A DNA stretch of 64,000 nucleotides from Pseudidiomarina salinarum (GCF_000753715.1 NZ_JPER01000001.1:372001-436000); one strand, 5' to 3'. Shown: positions 27,694 to 36,773, numbered from the stretch's first letter. Program-made: numbers and translations. The notes: generated by a model not told the origin, from the sequence alone.

Positions 27694-29198
27694 AGAGGTT
27701 CAGCGGGCTGCTGCTGATGCTGCTGGTAGGCGGCTGTCAGAGCGCGGGCGGCGACTTCGCCAGCCAACGGCAACAGGCGTTGGATAGTCTGCTGGAAGCG
27801 CAACGGCAAATGCAGACCAGCACGACGAATTCAGTTGTTTACAGTGATGATTTTTATATTCCGCCATTGGCTGAGGAAGTGAAGACACGACCGCGATGGT
27901 ACTCACGACCGGTTGAGGTTGCAGTGGACGGGATGTCTGCCCGCGCCTTGCTGACACAAACATTAGGCCCGCATCAGGTGATTGCTCAGTTTCTGGAGCC
28001 GGATCTGGCGCAACAGGAACTGAGCCTTGCCTATAGCGGTTCCGTTGGCGGTTTGCTCAATTTGATTACCGCGCAGACTGGCTGGCATGTCGATATCAGC
28101 CGCGAGCAAGTGAGCTGGAGCCGTTATCGTATTGCTGAGTTTGACGTAGCTTTTCTGGCGGGTAATACCAACTTTTTTATGGGCAATAGTGATAACCAGG
28201 GAAGTGGGCAGGCTGGCGTCATGCAGTCCGGCAGCGGGCAGCCGCTGCAGCAAATGAATTCCAGTGCCGGCAGCGAACAATATCTTAATTTCAGCAGCAA
28301 AGAGCTGTCGGTATGGGACGACCTCCAGCGTGCGTTGGGTTTATTGCTGTCACCAGAGGGCCAACTGAGCATCAATCAAAGCTCTACCTCGGTACTGGTA
28401 CGCGACCTGCCGCACCATGTCGCTCAGGTTGAATCCTATCTGGAACAGCAAAATGAACGGCTGATGCGTCAGGTCTCCATCGAAGTACAGATTATCGATG
28501 TCACTTTTAATGACGAAGAACAATTTGCGGTCGACTGGCAGGCATTATTGCGCACCGCTGGTGGTGAGGGCGTACTCGGCCTCGATTCAGCCTCGTTCAG
28601 TGCGATCGGAGGGACTGCCGGCACCAGGCTGACATGGGAACAACAATCGGGGTCGGCGCGCGGCTCAAAAGTATTTCTTGAAGCACTTGAACAGCAGGGA
28701 CTGGTGCAGATGAGCAACCATCCGCGGTTGATCAGTCTGAATAATCAAATCGCCAAGATTGTGCTGGAAGACAACGCAACTTATCTGGCCGCTGCGGGTT
28801 CCACCAGCACACCCAATGTCGGCACCACGGAAACCCTGCAACCAGGTGTCGTAACCACTGGCTTCGAGCTCTATGTGCTGCCCAGTATCCGGGCCGGTGA
28901 AGTGATTCTGCAATTATCTACTGAGTTGTCTGATCTTGAGCGGATTGATGAAATCCGCTCCGGCGATCAGCTGATTCAGACCCCGCATACGAACCGTAAA
29001 AAATTCTTTATGAAAGCGCTGATTGAAGACGGCCAGACCTTGCTGCTTACGGGATTGCGAAATGAACGGAATCAACATCTTGAGCAAAAATCCTGGCTGA
29101 GCCTGTTGCTTGGCGGCGGCCAGGGGCATCAGCATCGTCGTAGTGAAACCCTGTTATTACTGACACCGCGCATCGTCAACCGGAGCAAGACGCTGTGA
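27690..29198 (+). CDS. pilN: Type IVb pilus secretin, PilN family lipoprotein
   Basis: A 502-residue outer-membrane secretin forming the pilus exit channel. The lipoprotein signal MKRFSGLLLMLLVGGC places the lipidated Cys at residue 16. Periplasmic N-domains (about 60-270) include SINQSSTSVLVRDLPHHVAQVESYL. The secretin barrel domain (about 270-495) contains RQVSIEVQIIDVTFND, QMSNHPRLISLNNQIAKI, TTGFELYVLPSI and the C-terminal SETLLLLTPRIV. This architecture is that of the R64/TcpC-type secretins. ATGA couples it to the preceding gene and GTGA to the next. Confidence 0.88.
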   Translation: MKRFSGLLLMLLVGGCQSAGGDFASQRQQALDSLLEAQRQMQTSTTNSVVYSDDFYIPPLAEEVKTRPRWYSRPVEVAVDGMSARALLTQTLGPHQVIAQFLEPDLAQQELSLAYSGSVGGLLNLITAQTGWHVDISREQVSWSRYRIAEFDVAFLAGNTNFFMGNSDNQGSGQAGVMQSGSGQPLQQMNSSAGSEQYLNFSSKELSVWDDLQRALGLLLSPEGQLSINQSSTSVLVRDLPHHVAQVESYLEQQNERLMRQVSIEVQIIDVTFNDEEQFAVDWQALLRTAGGEGVLGLDSASFSAIGGTAGTRLTWEQQSGSARGSKVFLEALEQQGLVQMSNHPRLISLNNQIAKIVLEDNATYLAAAGSTSTPNVGTTETLQPGVVTTGFELYVLPSIRAGEVILQLSTELSDLERIDEIRSGDQLIQTPHTNRKKFFMKALIEDGQTLLLTGLRNERNQHLEQKSWLSLLLGGGQGHQHRRSETLLLLTPRIVNRSKTL

Positions 29199-30412
29199 GC
29201 GCCAGCGTGGTGATTAATGGCTGGCGGCAGCAGACCACCGATCGCCGGCAGATCGAGCGTTGGCTGGCGGAGGCCCGGCAGCTCGGATTCAACGGCTACA
29301 CGCTGCACCGGGTTCGTCAGCACTACTGGCTATGCTGCATTACAGGGGGCATGCGGCCCGGTGGAGCAGTTGATATAGCAATTATGCTGCAGCAACGATT
29401 TAAAACGGAGTCGCAGTTACTTTATCTGCAATTTGATGCGGCGCAAATGGTCTGTGTCAGCTGGCAAGATTTCGAACTGCGCAACTGTATTGCCTTGAGC
29501 ACTGATGAGCAGGGGCAAGCGCGCTTTCGTTTGTTGTGCCAGGGTCTGGCTGAACAAACAGAGACGACGGGACAGACCCCCGGCAAGCTGCTTCTGGCCG
29601 GTAAGGCACCCGCTTTCCTGACCGAGCTGATCAGCGCGATAGGGGAGCCATGGGAAAACATTTCCTCCGGGGTTTATCTTGAGGAAAAGATACCTGCTGC
29701 TGCACGGTTCCGGGTCATAAGTAAATTACCGCGCTGGCAACGGCAGCGATTATGGCTGACCGCAGCGGTAGCAGCTTTCTCTGTTGGCGCTTATCTGACA
29801 TGGCTGTGGTGGCCTGCTCCGGCAGCGATACCGGTAGCACCACAGGTAGTCCAGGTTGAACTGCCCGGGTTGGGGGTAAGCCAGCTCACCCAGCTGCAAT
29901 ATGCTATGCACCAGCTTACAGCGCTGGCGGGATGGCGATTACAGCAGATCATGCTTACTGAACAGGGGCTGCAAGCAACGATCGGACGCACCTATGGTTT
30001 AAATCAGGAACTAACAGCCCAGTTGGATGCGCGCTGGCAGGTTAGTTTCAGCCACCAGGAAGCGCAACTGCAACTACCATTAGCCAAATCAGCGGACCAA
30101 TCCGGGGTTGCGCAGCCAGCACAGGATTACGAAGCAGCGCAGCGGGCGTTTAGTGCGGCATTGCCTGATTATTTGCCATCGGTCCGGGTGCAGCTTGCTG
30201 AAGCGGATAGCGATAAGCACTGGCGCTGGCAAAATCTGACGCTCAATATTACCGATTTCAAGCTGCCGGAACTCGAGCTACTGGCGCTATTGCTGCGGGA
30301 TGCGCCTGTGCGCCTGCACCAGGCGCATATTGATCCCGGCTCACCGGCCCGCTCCACCATTCAACTGCAATTCATCGCCCGACAACATTATCCCGGAGGA
30401 AATCGCCCATGA
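29195..30412 (+). CDS. pilO: Type IVb pilus assembly protein, PilO (PilO2-like)
   Basis: A 405-residue bitopic inner-membrane protein. A cytoplasmic N-terminal domain (about 1-180) is followed by one transmembrane helix (about 188-207, WLTAAVAAFSVGAYLTWLWW) and a periplasmic domain with low conservation. Size, single mid-protein helix and position between secretin and PilP fit the PilO of R64-type thin pili, which links the assembly ATPase to periplasmic parts. GTG 29195 overlaps the pilN stop (GTGA); the next start overlaps by ATGA. Sequence identity to named PilO proteins is probably low, so the call leans on order. Confidence 0.65.
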   Translation: MSASVVINGWRQQTTDRRQIERWLAEARQLGFNGYTLHRVRQHYWLCCITGGMRPGGAVDIAIMLQQRFKTESQLLYLQFDAAQMVCVSWQDFELRNCIALSTDEQGQARFRLLCQGLAEQTETTGQTPGKLLLAGKAPAFLTELISAIGEPWENISSGVYLEEKIPAAARFRVISKLPRWQRQRLWLTAAVAAFSVGAYLTWLWWPAPAAIPVAPQVVQVELPGLGVSQLTQLQYAMHQLTALAGWRLQQIMLTEQGLQATIGRTYGLNQELTAQLDARWQVSFSHQEAQLQLPLAKSADQSGVAQPAQDYEAAQRAFSAALPDYLPSVRVQLAEADSDKHWRWQNLTLNITDFKLPELELLALLLRDAPVRLHQAHIDPGSPARSTIQLQFIARQHYPGGNRP

Positions 30413-30852
30413 TAACGGCCCTGTTTAGTCTGCTGCTCGGAGCGGCTGATACTGCTGGCAGCCCGCCACCGGCGGTGGCGCTGCAACAACAATACGAACG
30501 GATTAAAAGTTTGCGGGCGCAGGAGCTGGCGGAGCTTCAGGCGGCATCGCGAGCGCGGCAGATGCAGCATGAACTACAGGTGGCTGAAGCCGAGCATTCG
30601 ATTCGCTCGCTGGGGCAGCAGCCTGGTGCCACAGTAACGCCAAGCGGCCCGGGATTGACCGACTATGAGCTCGTCGGGGTGGTGCAGGGCGAAGGATCTT
30701 CGCTGGTGTTATTGCGCCTGCATCAGCAACTGATCAGGTTAACCACCGGTATTCCTGATGCCAGCGGGCTTTACGCTGAGGTTACGGGTACCGCAGTACG
30801 ACTGAGCAAGGCAGGCAAACATCGCCTGTTACCGCTGCCAAGAGGATGGTGA
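30409..30852 (+). CDS. pilP: Type IVb pilus protein, PilP-like
   Basis: A 147-residue exported protein. A short hydrophobic start (ITALFSLLLGAADTA) is followed by a Gln/Ala-rich coiled coil (about 25-65, LQQQYERIKSLRAQELAEL). A small beta domain comes last (YELVGVVQGEGSSLVLLRL ... LIRLTTGI), the typical PilP feature. PilP supports secretin-inner membrane contact. GGAGGAAA lies upstream of the ATG, inside pilO. It is placed exactly where pilP occurs in the pilN-O-P-Q-R-S order. Confidence 0.65.
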   Translation: MITALFSLLLGAADTAGSPPPAVALQQQYERIKSLRAQELAELQAASRARQMQHELQVAEAEHSIRSLGQQPGATVTPSGPGLTDYELVGVVQGEGSSLVLLRLHQQLIRLTTGIPDASGLYAEVTGTAVRLSKAGKHRLLPLPRGW

Positions 30853-30853
30853 C

Positions 30854-32251
30854 ATGAAGATTATGGATCCTTTGGAACTGCGCCAGTGTCAGGTTCCGGA
30901 ATCACTGTTGGATGCATGTCTGGCGATTACGGAAGGCGAGGTCAGTGAAGACGTCGCGGTGATTGTCAGTAAAGAAGGGCTGATTATTGCATCGGCCGCT
31001 GCCTGGCAAAGCGCTCAGCTAGCCATTGGCAATCTGGCCATGCTGATGGCTCAGCAAGGCTTAAGCAGCCGTTTTTTTCTGCTCGGTGATGCCAGGGAGT
31101 TGAGAACCTTATTACATGATGCGGACGCAAAAAGGCGCCAGCAAAGGCATCAGGGACATCAACTGCAACTGGATCATACCCGTGCGCAACAGGCACTCGA
31201 AGACTTAGTCCAGCAGGCATTGACGCTCAACGCATCGGATATTCATCTGTTGTTCGATCAACAGCAGGCATCGTTGTCATTCCGGGTGCATGGTCGCATG
31301 GCGGGGCGGGTGGAACGCAGTCGTGAAACGCTGGTGGCAGCCATAGCTGCAGCGCTGAATACCCGCTCGGACGATTTTCATGAGCTGTTCGACGAACAGC
31401 GACTGTCCAGCGCCAGTATCAACGTTACTGTGGTCCGCGAAGGCATACCTCAGCGCATTCGGCTGCGGGTACAGAAGTCTCCAACCCGCAGCGGCTTTGC
31501 CGTCACTATGCGTATTCAGCGGGAGCAGCAACAGGTTTTACGGCTACAGGAACTGGGGCTGCCCCCGGCCATTGCTGCTGGCTTACGACTGCTGGTTGAA
31601 CAGCCCACAGGATTGCTGCTCATAGCCGGACCCACGGGACAGGGCAAGACTACGACGCTGGCAGCAATTAACCTGCTGATTCCGCCCGACGCGAAAGTGA
31701 TATCGCTGGAGGATCCTATTGAAATCATCCAGCCGCACATCGAACAAAAGCCGGTGCTGGCGGATCATCCCGAGCTTAATTTCGCCAATATGGTAAAGGT
31801 GGCGCTGCGTGAGGATCCTGATGTGATTTCGATAAGCGAGATCCGCGATCAGGGCACCGCCCGGGCGGCTTATACGGCGGCCCTGACTGGACATCTGGTG
31901 ACTGCGACAATTCATGCGCACGACAGCTTCGGCGTTATTCAGCGACTGCTCGACTTAGGCCTGTCGGCACAGGCGCTGGCGCAACCCGGCGTATTAAGAG
32001 GCATCCTGGCGCAGCGCCTGGTGGTCGATCATTGCCAGTACTGCGATCAAGCTGCGATTACCCCAGACTGCGTTAGCTGCCAGGGGACAGGTATTAGCGG
32101 GCGGCGCTACCTAGGAGAACTCTTGCAACTGGATGAAACGATTCGCCAGAGCATCCGCGACGGCCGGCTGGCGGATTGCCGTCAGCTGCTGGTAGAGCAG
32201 GGCTGGCAGGGCCTGGATGAGCAGCTGGCAGGGCTCCACCAATGCGCCTGA
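30854..32251 (+). CDS. pilQ: Type IVb pilus assembly ATPase, PilQ (GspE/PilB family)
   Basis: A 465-residue cytoplasmic secretion ATPase powering pilus assembly. It has Walker A GPTGQGKTTT (about 258-267), an Asp box (SLEDPIE), Walker B ALREDPDVISISEIRD and a His box TATIHAHDS. A tetra-Cys zinc motif CQYCDQ-x6-CVSCQGTG (about 396-412) marks assembly ATPases as opposed to retraction ATPases. The N-terminal extension (1-115) is not recognisable. It follows AGGATGG (30843-30849) and overlaps pilR by 10 bases. No retraction ATPase is present in the cluster. Confidence 0.9.
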   Translation: MKIMDPLELRQCQVPESLLDACLAITEGEVSEDVAVIVSKEGLIIASAAAWQSAQLAIGNLAMLMAQQGLSSRFFLLGDARELRTLLHDADAKRRQQRHQGHQLQLDHTRAQQALEDLVQQALTLNASDIHLLFDQQQASLSFRVHGRMAGRVERSRETLVAAIAAALNTRSDDFHELFDEQRLSSASINVTVVREGIPQRIRLRVQKSPTRSGFAVTMRIQREQQQVLRLQELGLPPAIAAGLRLLVEQPTGLLLIAGPTGQGKTTTLAAINLLIPPDAKVISLEDPIEIIQPHIEQKPVLADHPELNFANMVKVALREDPDVISISEIRDQGTARAAYTAALTGHLVTATIHAHDSFGVIQRLLDLGLSAQALAQPGVLRGILAQRLVVDHCQYCDQAAITPDCVSCQGTGISGRRYLGELLQLDETIRQSIRDGRLADCRQLLVEQGWQGLDEQLAGLHQCA

Positions 32252-33264
32252 CCCGCCCCCGGCAGCTGGCTTTTCTCGAGGATCTGGCGTTAGCACTGGC
32301 CGACGGGCTGAGCCCGTTGCAGGCCTGCTACGGGCTTGCCGAGCATGCGCGGGAACAGGGGCTCACTGCTGAACAACGTCTGGCGGCGGATTTAATTCAG
32401 GCGCTGAATGCCGGACAGGCGCTGGGATCCGTGTTGGAGCTGTGGTTCGATCGTGATCTGTGCATGCTGGTGAGCGTTGGTGAGTCCAGTGGTGTACTGG
32501 AGCAACTGCTGCAACAGCAACGGCGCTTTGAGGAGCAGCGGCAACAGGCGCAGCGCGCGTTCTGGAGACCATTAATTTATCCGGCAATTATGACGGTTAT
32601 TGCGGTACTGGCGAGTCTGGTTATTGGTCGGAAGGTGCTGCCTAAACTTGCCGGGCGGCTACCCGAGGACGACTGGCCGGCGGTCAGTAAGACCTTGCTC
32701 ACTCTCAGTGACGGCCCGCTGTTGCTGGCCCTGTTATTACTGGTTGTGCTGATGCTGTTCTGGAGCTGGGGACCCGCCAGCTTAATTAATTTTCGTTTCC
32801 GCGCGTGGCGAGTGCTTGCGGCGCGGGGAGCTTTTATGATCCGGCGTTATTTTGATGCGGTAATTATCCTGCAGACGGTCACCGTGCTGCTCAATGCCGG
32901 CATCAATCTGGATCGCGCATTAGTTGCCATTAATCGTTATGGTTCGCCTGGTTTTGGCTACGCGGTGCACCTGATGCGTCAGCGCCTGGCCGCCGGCGAG
33001 CGGCGACTGGCACAAATCTTTGACTGTGGGTTGTTATCACCAAGAATGCTATTCCGGCTCAGCAACGGGAGCCGCAATGCAACTGAGCATGGAACCTTGC
33101 AACGGGTTGCCGGGTATGCCACTGACGATGCAGTGGCAGCCCTGGGCCGGTTACGGGTGACGCTGCAAATAGTCTGTTACGGATTAATCTTTATGTTACT
33201 GGCGCTACTGCTTGGCGGCATGGGCGCCATGCTGATGGCTGTCACGCAACAGACGATGATTTAA
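32242..33264 (+). CDS. pilR: Type IVb pilus inner-membrane platform protein, PilR (T2SSF family)
   Basis: A 340-residue polytopic membrane protein of the GspF/PilC family. Two T2SSF halves are visible, the first cytosolic block (about 10-105, DLALALADGLSPLQACYGL, SVGESSGVLEQLL) and the second (about 195-300, FDAVIILQTVTVLLNAGINLDRAL). Helices are near 113-132, 158-178 and 312-335. It forms the base on which the ATPase acts. It overlaps pilQ by 10 bases and is followed by the pilin gene after 23 bases. Confidence 0.88.
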   Translation: MRLTRPRQLAFLEDLALALADGLSPLQACYGLAEHAREQGLTAEQRLAADLIQALNAGQALGSVLELWFDRDLCMLVSVGESSGVLEQLLQQQRRFEEQRQQAQRAFWRPLIYPAIMTVIAVLASLVIGRKVLPKLAGRLPEDDWPAVSKTLLTLSDGPLLLALLLLVVLMLFWSWGPASLINFRFRAWRVLAARGAFMIRRYFDAVIILQTVTVLLNAGINLDRALVAINRYGSPGFGYAVHLMRQRLAAGERRLAQIFDCGLLSPRMLFRLSNGSRNATEHGTLQRVAGYATDDAVAALGRLRVTLQIVCYGLIFMLLALLLGGMGAMLMAVTQQTMI

Positions 33265-33287
33265 TTTCTCAACACGGAGTGTTATTT

Positions 33288-33728
33288 ATGAACAAGCAAC
33301 AAGGATTTACCTTCATCGAAGTGCTGACAGTACTTTCTATTATTGCACTGGCCACCATAGGCTCGCTGGCGGTGCGAGACTGGGCGGTTGGCAACTCGCG
33401 GGTGAGCGAGGCAAAAAGCCAGATCATTACTATTCAGTCGGGTACGCAGTTATGGCGTCCGCGTAATGGCAATTATACCGGCATCAGTATGGCCAGCATG
33501 TCGGGCATAGCTGCAGTGCCTGAAAGCTGGGGTACTGGCGATGAACTGAACCCCTGGGGAGGCAACATCAGCGTCAGTGTCGACAGTGCCGATCCAACTC
33601 GCTACCTGGTTACCCTGACCGGTATTGATCAACCTGGCGAGGGAGCCAGGCTGGCGCGGGATTTTACTGAGTATGCTGTCGATACCAGTTTCAATAACGG
33701 TACCCTGACCGTGCGCTTTCAGGGCTAG
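33288..33728 (+). CDS. pilS: Type IV major prepilin, PilS-like
   Basis: A 146-residue prepilin. The short leader MNKQQG is followed by the cleavage site and the hydrophobic helix FTFIEVLTVLSIIALATIGSL, with the conserved Glu at mature position 5. The globular domain lacks any Cys, so there is no usual disulfide D-region. ATG 33288 has GGAG eight bases upstream; a GTG at 33279 is less likely. The likely major pilin because it directly follows pilR and is larger than the next ORF. The prepilin peptidase needed to cleave it is not in this window. Confidence 0.88.
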   Translation: MNKQQGFTFIEVLTVLSIIALATIGSLAVRDWAVGNSRVSEAKSQIITIQSGTQLWRPRNGNYTGISMASMSGIAAVPESWGTGDELNPWGGNISVSVDSADPTRYLVTLTGIDQPGEGARLARDFTEYAVDTSFNNGTLTVRFQG

Positions 33729-33730
33729 CC

Positions 33731-33958
33731 ATGATCGACCTAACTTCCAGCCCCCGTACGCAGACTGGCTACCTGTTATGGGAGCTTGTTATTACGCTGC
33801 TGGTTATCGGCGGATTAGTGGCCGCTGTTTATCCTAATCTCAGGCATCTGGAACCCTTGGCTGCACCAGCAACGGATCCCGACCGGTTGGCTGAAATGCA
33901 GCTACAGCTCAGATTAGCGCAGCAGCGGCGGGTTCAGTTGCTGTTGTTGCAGTACTGA
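33731..33958 (+). CDS. Very short prepilin-like protein
   Basis: 75 residues, ATG two bases after the pilS stop, with AGGG upstream. The segment TQTG-YLLWELVITLLVIGGLVAAVYP has the prepilin pattern (Gly before the cut, Glu at +5, hydrophobic helix). Only about 35 residues follow, a Gln/Arg-rich helix without a globular head. It may be a minor pilin that primes or anchors the fibre. Not recognised as any named gene. Synonymous-substitution data would tell whether it is under selection. Confidence 0.65.
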   Translation: MIDLTSSPRTQTGYLLWELVITLLVIGGLVAAVYPNLRHLEPLAAPATDPDRLAEMQLQLRLAQQRRVQLLLLQY

Positions 33959-33983
33959 GTGAGCATGGATAAGGAGACAAAGC

Positions 33984-34706
33984 GTGAGGACAAAGAGCAA
34001 CGGCTTTGTGCTGCTCGAACTGCTTGCGGCCATTGCGCTGCTAGGCGGGGCAATGCTTATTGCCGGCCAATGGTGGCAGGCAGAAGCCCAGCGTAAGTTG
34101 CGACTGCAATGGATCGAAGACGCCCGCCGGATTGCTGCGAGCCTGGAGCTGTTCTGGATAGATGAGCAACGACCGCCAGCAGGTATTGATGAGTTAATCG
34201 CGACGGGCTATCTGCAACCGGTCAGCATGCCGTGGCAACAGAGTTGGCAGATAGAGCCGGGCAGCAGACTCAGTTACGTTACGCTGCAGGGACCAGATGC
34301 CACCCGCACCGCCTGGCTGAGCAGTAAATTGCCGCAAAGCTTTACCAGCGGTACTCAATTGCGGCTCGCGGTATGGCGGCCTTTCTCGCCGGAAGAAAGT
34401 GACGGCGCGCTGTACCGGGTAGCTGTAGCCGGCGAGCCTGAACTTAACCAGATGGGAACAGCGCTGGATATGAATAACCATGATGTGCTTAACGGTGGCT
34501 ATGTGCAGGCGGCCGAGATGAAGACCAGTAGCTTAGCGTCGCAAACTGCAACGATACAGTCGGCGACTGTGCAGTCACTTAGCAGCACCGGGATCAACGC
34601 GACCTATGTAACCACCAGCCAGACCTCGATTGCACAGTTAGCCGCCGATCTGGCCGAGCTAAGGGATCTGTGGCAGCAATGCAGGACGGACGGAAATTGC
34701 AAGTAG
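33984..34706 (+). CDS. pilV: PilV-like minor pilin/adhesin (shufflon N-terminal type)
   Basis: A 240-residue protein starting at GTG with AAGGAG seven bases upstream. The prepilin leader ends SNG before FVLLELLAAIALLGGAMLIAG (Glu at +5). After a globular part comes ELNQMGTALDMNNHDVLNGGYVQAAEM, the pattern of the constant region of PilV shufflon proteins. The C-terminal stretch is degenerate Ser/Thr/Gln repeats (ATIQSATVQSLSSTG, QTSIAQLAADLAELR). In R64 PilV is the tip adhesin that selects recipients. Here the protein ends in a single fixed C-terminus and no inverting segments or recombinase follow. Confidence 0.72.
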   Translation: MRTKSNGFVLLELLAAIALLGGAMLIAGQWWQAEAQRKLRLQWIEDARRIAASLELFWIDEQRPPAGIDELIATGYLQPVSMPWQQSWQIEPGSRLSYVTLQGPDATRTAWLSSKLPQSFTSGTQLRLAVWRPFSPEESDGALYRVAVAGEPELNQMGTALDMNNHDVLNGGYVQAAEMKTSSLASQTATIQSATVQSLSSTGINATYVTTSQTSIAQLAADLAELRDLWQQCRTDGNCK

Positions 34707-35380
34707 GGCGATCTTTGCGCGGGCAGGCGTTGGTTGAAACAACACTGATGCTTCCCTTAGTGCTGATGGCCACTTTGTTATTGTTGCAACTAATCTGGTT
34801 GGTTTTTGTGCAATACAACTTGTGGCTTGCCGCCAGTTATACGTTGCGAACGGGAGCCCTCCAATACGGCAGCAAGGTCGCTATGGAACGAACCCTGGCA
34901 GCTGCTATGAGCGCAGCCCGGCCGGTTTTGGTTAGCGATAGCGCTGCAGTGGATGCGGCCGATTTCAGGTCGCTGGCAGCCCGGCTTACGGCTGAGCAAC
35001 TGCTGCATGCGAAACTTGCCGCGAGGATCAGGATAGATTCACCTAGCGCGGAGCAGTTTGAGCGCTTCAGTGAAACGCGTTTTGACTTGGTGTTGAATCA
35101 GCAGGTGACCGAGATTGCTATCGACCACCCGCTGGTGCGTCTGGCGGCCAGTGATAGCCCGGAACAGTGGCTGGCAGCGCGCCAGCTGAAACTGGAAATA
35201 TGGTGGTGTCAGCCGCTGGAGGTCCCCCTGGCGGCGGCAGTGTTGGCTGAGCTCAGCGCGTTAATCAATAATCCGGTACAAGTGTTTTGCGCAGCCCGCG
35301 CCGCGGCACTGGATAAACCGCTCTGGGGGCTGCGTCACAGCATCGAAGGGCCGATGCTAAGTGGCTACCGGCGTTTTTAA
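34670..35380 (+). CDS. TadE-like pseudopilin
   Basis: About 236 residues. The N-terminal segment [24 protein letters not shown] is the TadE/TadG hallmark, with Glu at the start of a hydrophobic helix. The remainder is a periplasmic domain with two Cys ([16 protein letters not shown]) that could pair. It overlaps pilV by 37 bases. Start is GTG 34670 (AAGGG four bases before) or ATG 34679. TadE proteins belong to Tad/Flp pili, so one at the end of an R64-like operon is unusual. The stop overlaps the convergent folD stop by 4 bases. Confidence 0.68.
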   Translation: MAAMQDGRKLQVGRSLRGQALVETTLMLPLVLMATLLLLQLIWLVFVQYNLWLAASYTLRTGALQYGSKVAMERTLAAAMSAARPVLVSDSAAVDAADFRSLAARLTAEQLLHAKLAARIRIDSPSAEQFERFSETRFDLVLNQQVTEIAIDHPLVRLAASDSPEQWLAARQLKLEIWWCQPLEVPLAAAVLAELSALINNPVQVFCAARAAALDKPLWGLRHSIEGPMLSGYRRF

Positions 35381-36246
35381 CCCGGGTGCTCAGGGGCATG
35401 CCAGGTATCACAGGCATATAGGGTATTTTGCATCAGCGTCGCAACTGTCATCGGGCCTACGCCACCGGGGACGGGCGTGATAAAGGCGGCGCGGCTGGCC
35501 GCGGCGGCGAACTCAACATCGCCACATAAGCTGCCGTCAGGTAAACGGTTGATGCCAACATCAATAACAGTCGCACCGGGTTTGATCCAGGCGCCGGGAA
35601 TAAAGTTTGGCTTGCCCACGGCGACGACCAGCACGTCAGCGCGTTCTACATGGCTCTGCAGGTCATGAGTAAACCGGTGACAAACTGTGGTAGTGGCGCC
35701 ACCCAGCAGCAGCTCGAGGCTCATCGGCCGCCCGACAATGTTGGACGCGCCGACGACCACGGCGTTTTTGCCATAGAGGTCAAGGTTGATTGACTCCAGC
35801 AAGGTGATAACGCCGCGCGGGGTGCAGGGGCGCAGGGCTGGATTGCGCTGCGCCAGCCGACCCATGTTGAACGGGTGAAAACCGTCGACATCTTTGCGCG
35901 GGTCAATACGTTCGAGAATGGCTTCAGCATTAAGGCCGGCAGGTAAAGGTAACTGGACCAGGATGCCGTCAATGGTGCTATCCTGATTGAGCTGGTCAAT
36001 CAGGGCTTCGAGCTCCTGCTGACTGGCGGTGGCTGGCAGGTCAAATGCTTTGGAGGTAAAACCTACTTCGTCACAGGCGCGGCGCTTACTGCCAACGTAT
36101 ACTTGCGAGGCCGGGTCACTACCGACCAGCACAACCGCCAGGCCCGGGGCCCGCAAATCGCGTTGATGGCGTTCAGCAACGCGTTCCCTGACCTGATCCC
36201 GAACTTGCTGAGCAACCTGTTTGCCATCAATATATTGCGCTGTCAT
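35377..36246 (-). CDS. folD: Bifunctional methylenetetrahydrofolate dehydrogenase/cyclohydrolase
   Basis: A 289-residue FolD producing 10-formyl-THF from 5,10-methylene-THF with NADP. Family blocks are in place: [14 protein letters not shown] containing the catalytic Lys, [52 protein letters not shown] (dinucleotide loop) and the C-terminal [16 protein letters not shown]. Normal length. It ends by a 4-base stop overlap with the pilus operon's last gene. The tRNA promoter lies upstream in the opposite direction. Confidence 0.96.
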   Translation of the reverse strand: MTAQYIDGKQVAQQVRDQVRERVAERHQRDLRAPGLAVVLVGSDPASQVYVGSKRRACDEVGFTSKAFDLPATASQQELEALIDQLNQDSTIDGILVQLPLPAGLNAEAILERIDPRKDVDGFHPFNMGRLAQRNPALRPCTPRGVITLLESINLDLYGKNAVVVGASNIVGRPMSLELLLGGATTTVCHRFTHDLQSHVERADVLVVAVGKPNFIPGAWIKPGATVIDVGINRLPDGSLCGDVEFAAAASRAAFITPVPGGVGPMTVATLMQNTLYACDTWHAPEHPG

Positions 36247-36379
36247 GAAGTGAGTTACCTGTAGCTGAGTTTGCGCGCTATTTTGGCATGTTTTAGCATT
36301 TGATTGTAGCCAGCCGTTATGAAATTCCGCGGGGATTGGCGCAAAAAGCAGCAGTTAGCCTGTGAGGGCAAAAAAAAGT
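36247..36379. other. folD upstream region
   Basis: 133 bp between folD and the tRNA promoter. I see no gene. It must contain the folD promoter on the minus strand, but no clear boxes could be assigned. Confidence 0.3.
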
Positions 36380-36417
36380 TTGACGCTGTTCGGTGCAGCA
36401 GGTAATATTCGCCCCCG
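36380..36417 (+). promoter_or_regulatory. tRNA operon promoter with GC discriminator
   Basis: TTGACG (36380-36385), 17 bp, TAATAT (36403-36408), then the GC-rich discriminator TCGCCCCCG, the hallmark of stable-RNA promoters under stringent control. The first tRNA starts about 40 bases downstream. Confidence 0.85.
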
Positions 36418-36457
36418 TTGTCAGGCCGCGTCCTGCACGGGTTTATACAAAAAATGA

Positions 36458-36534
36458 CGGCGAGTAGCGCAGCTTGGTAGCGCACTTGTTTTGGGTACAA
36501 GGGGTCGCTGGTTCGAATCCAGTCTCGCCGACCA
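36458..36534 (+). tRNA. tRNA-Pro(TGG), copy 1
   Basis: Cloverleaf with acceptor CGGCGAG/CTCGCCG, anticodon arm CTTGT-TTTGGGT-ACAAG giving anticodon TGG, T-loop GTTCGAATC, and encoded CCA. Identical to the copy at 36774-36850. Confidence 0.96.
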
Positions 36535-36551
36535 TTTTTGTAGTTTGAATT

Positions 36552-36628
<77 letters not shown>

Positions 36629-36659
36629 TACAAGCCCTGGTGTAATAACAGATGTAGTG

Positions 36660-36735
36660 GTGGCTGTAGCTCAGTCGGTAGAGCCCCGGATTGTGATTCC
36701 GGTTGTCGTGGGTTCAAGTCCCATCAGCCACCCCA
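36660..36735 (+). tRNA. tRNA-His(GTG)
   Basis: Acceptor GTGGCTG/CAGCCAC with anticodon loop TTGTGAT (GTG). The base before it, G36659, is the encoded G-1 that faces discriminator C73, specific to tRNA-His. CCA is encoded. Confidence 0.95.
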
Positions 36736-36773
36736 TTTTTCTTCGTAGTATCTCCCTGCTAAAAATATCGTGT

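Noticed and set aside
33984-35380. Shufflon inversion system downstream of pilV
   Set aside because: No repeated sfx-like inverted sites, alternative C-terminal segments or recombinase gene are present.
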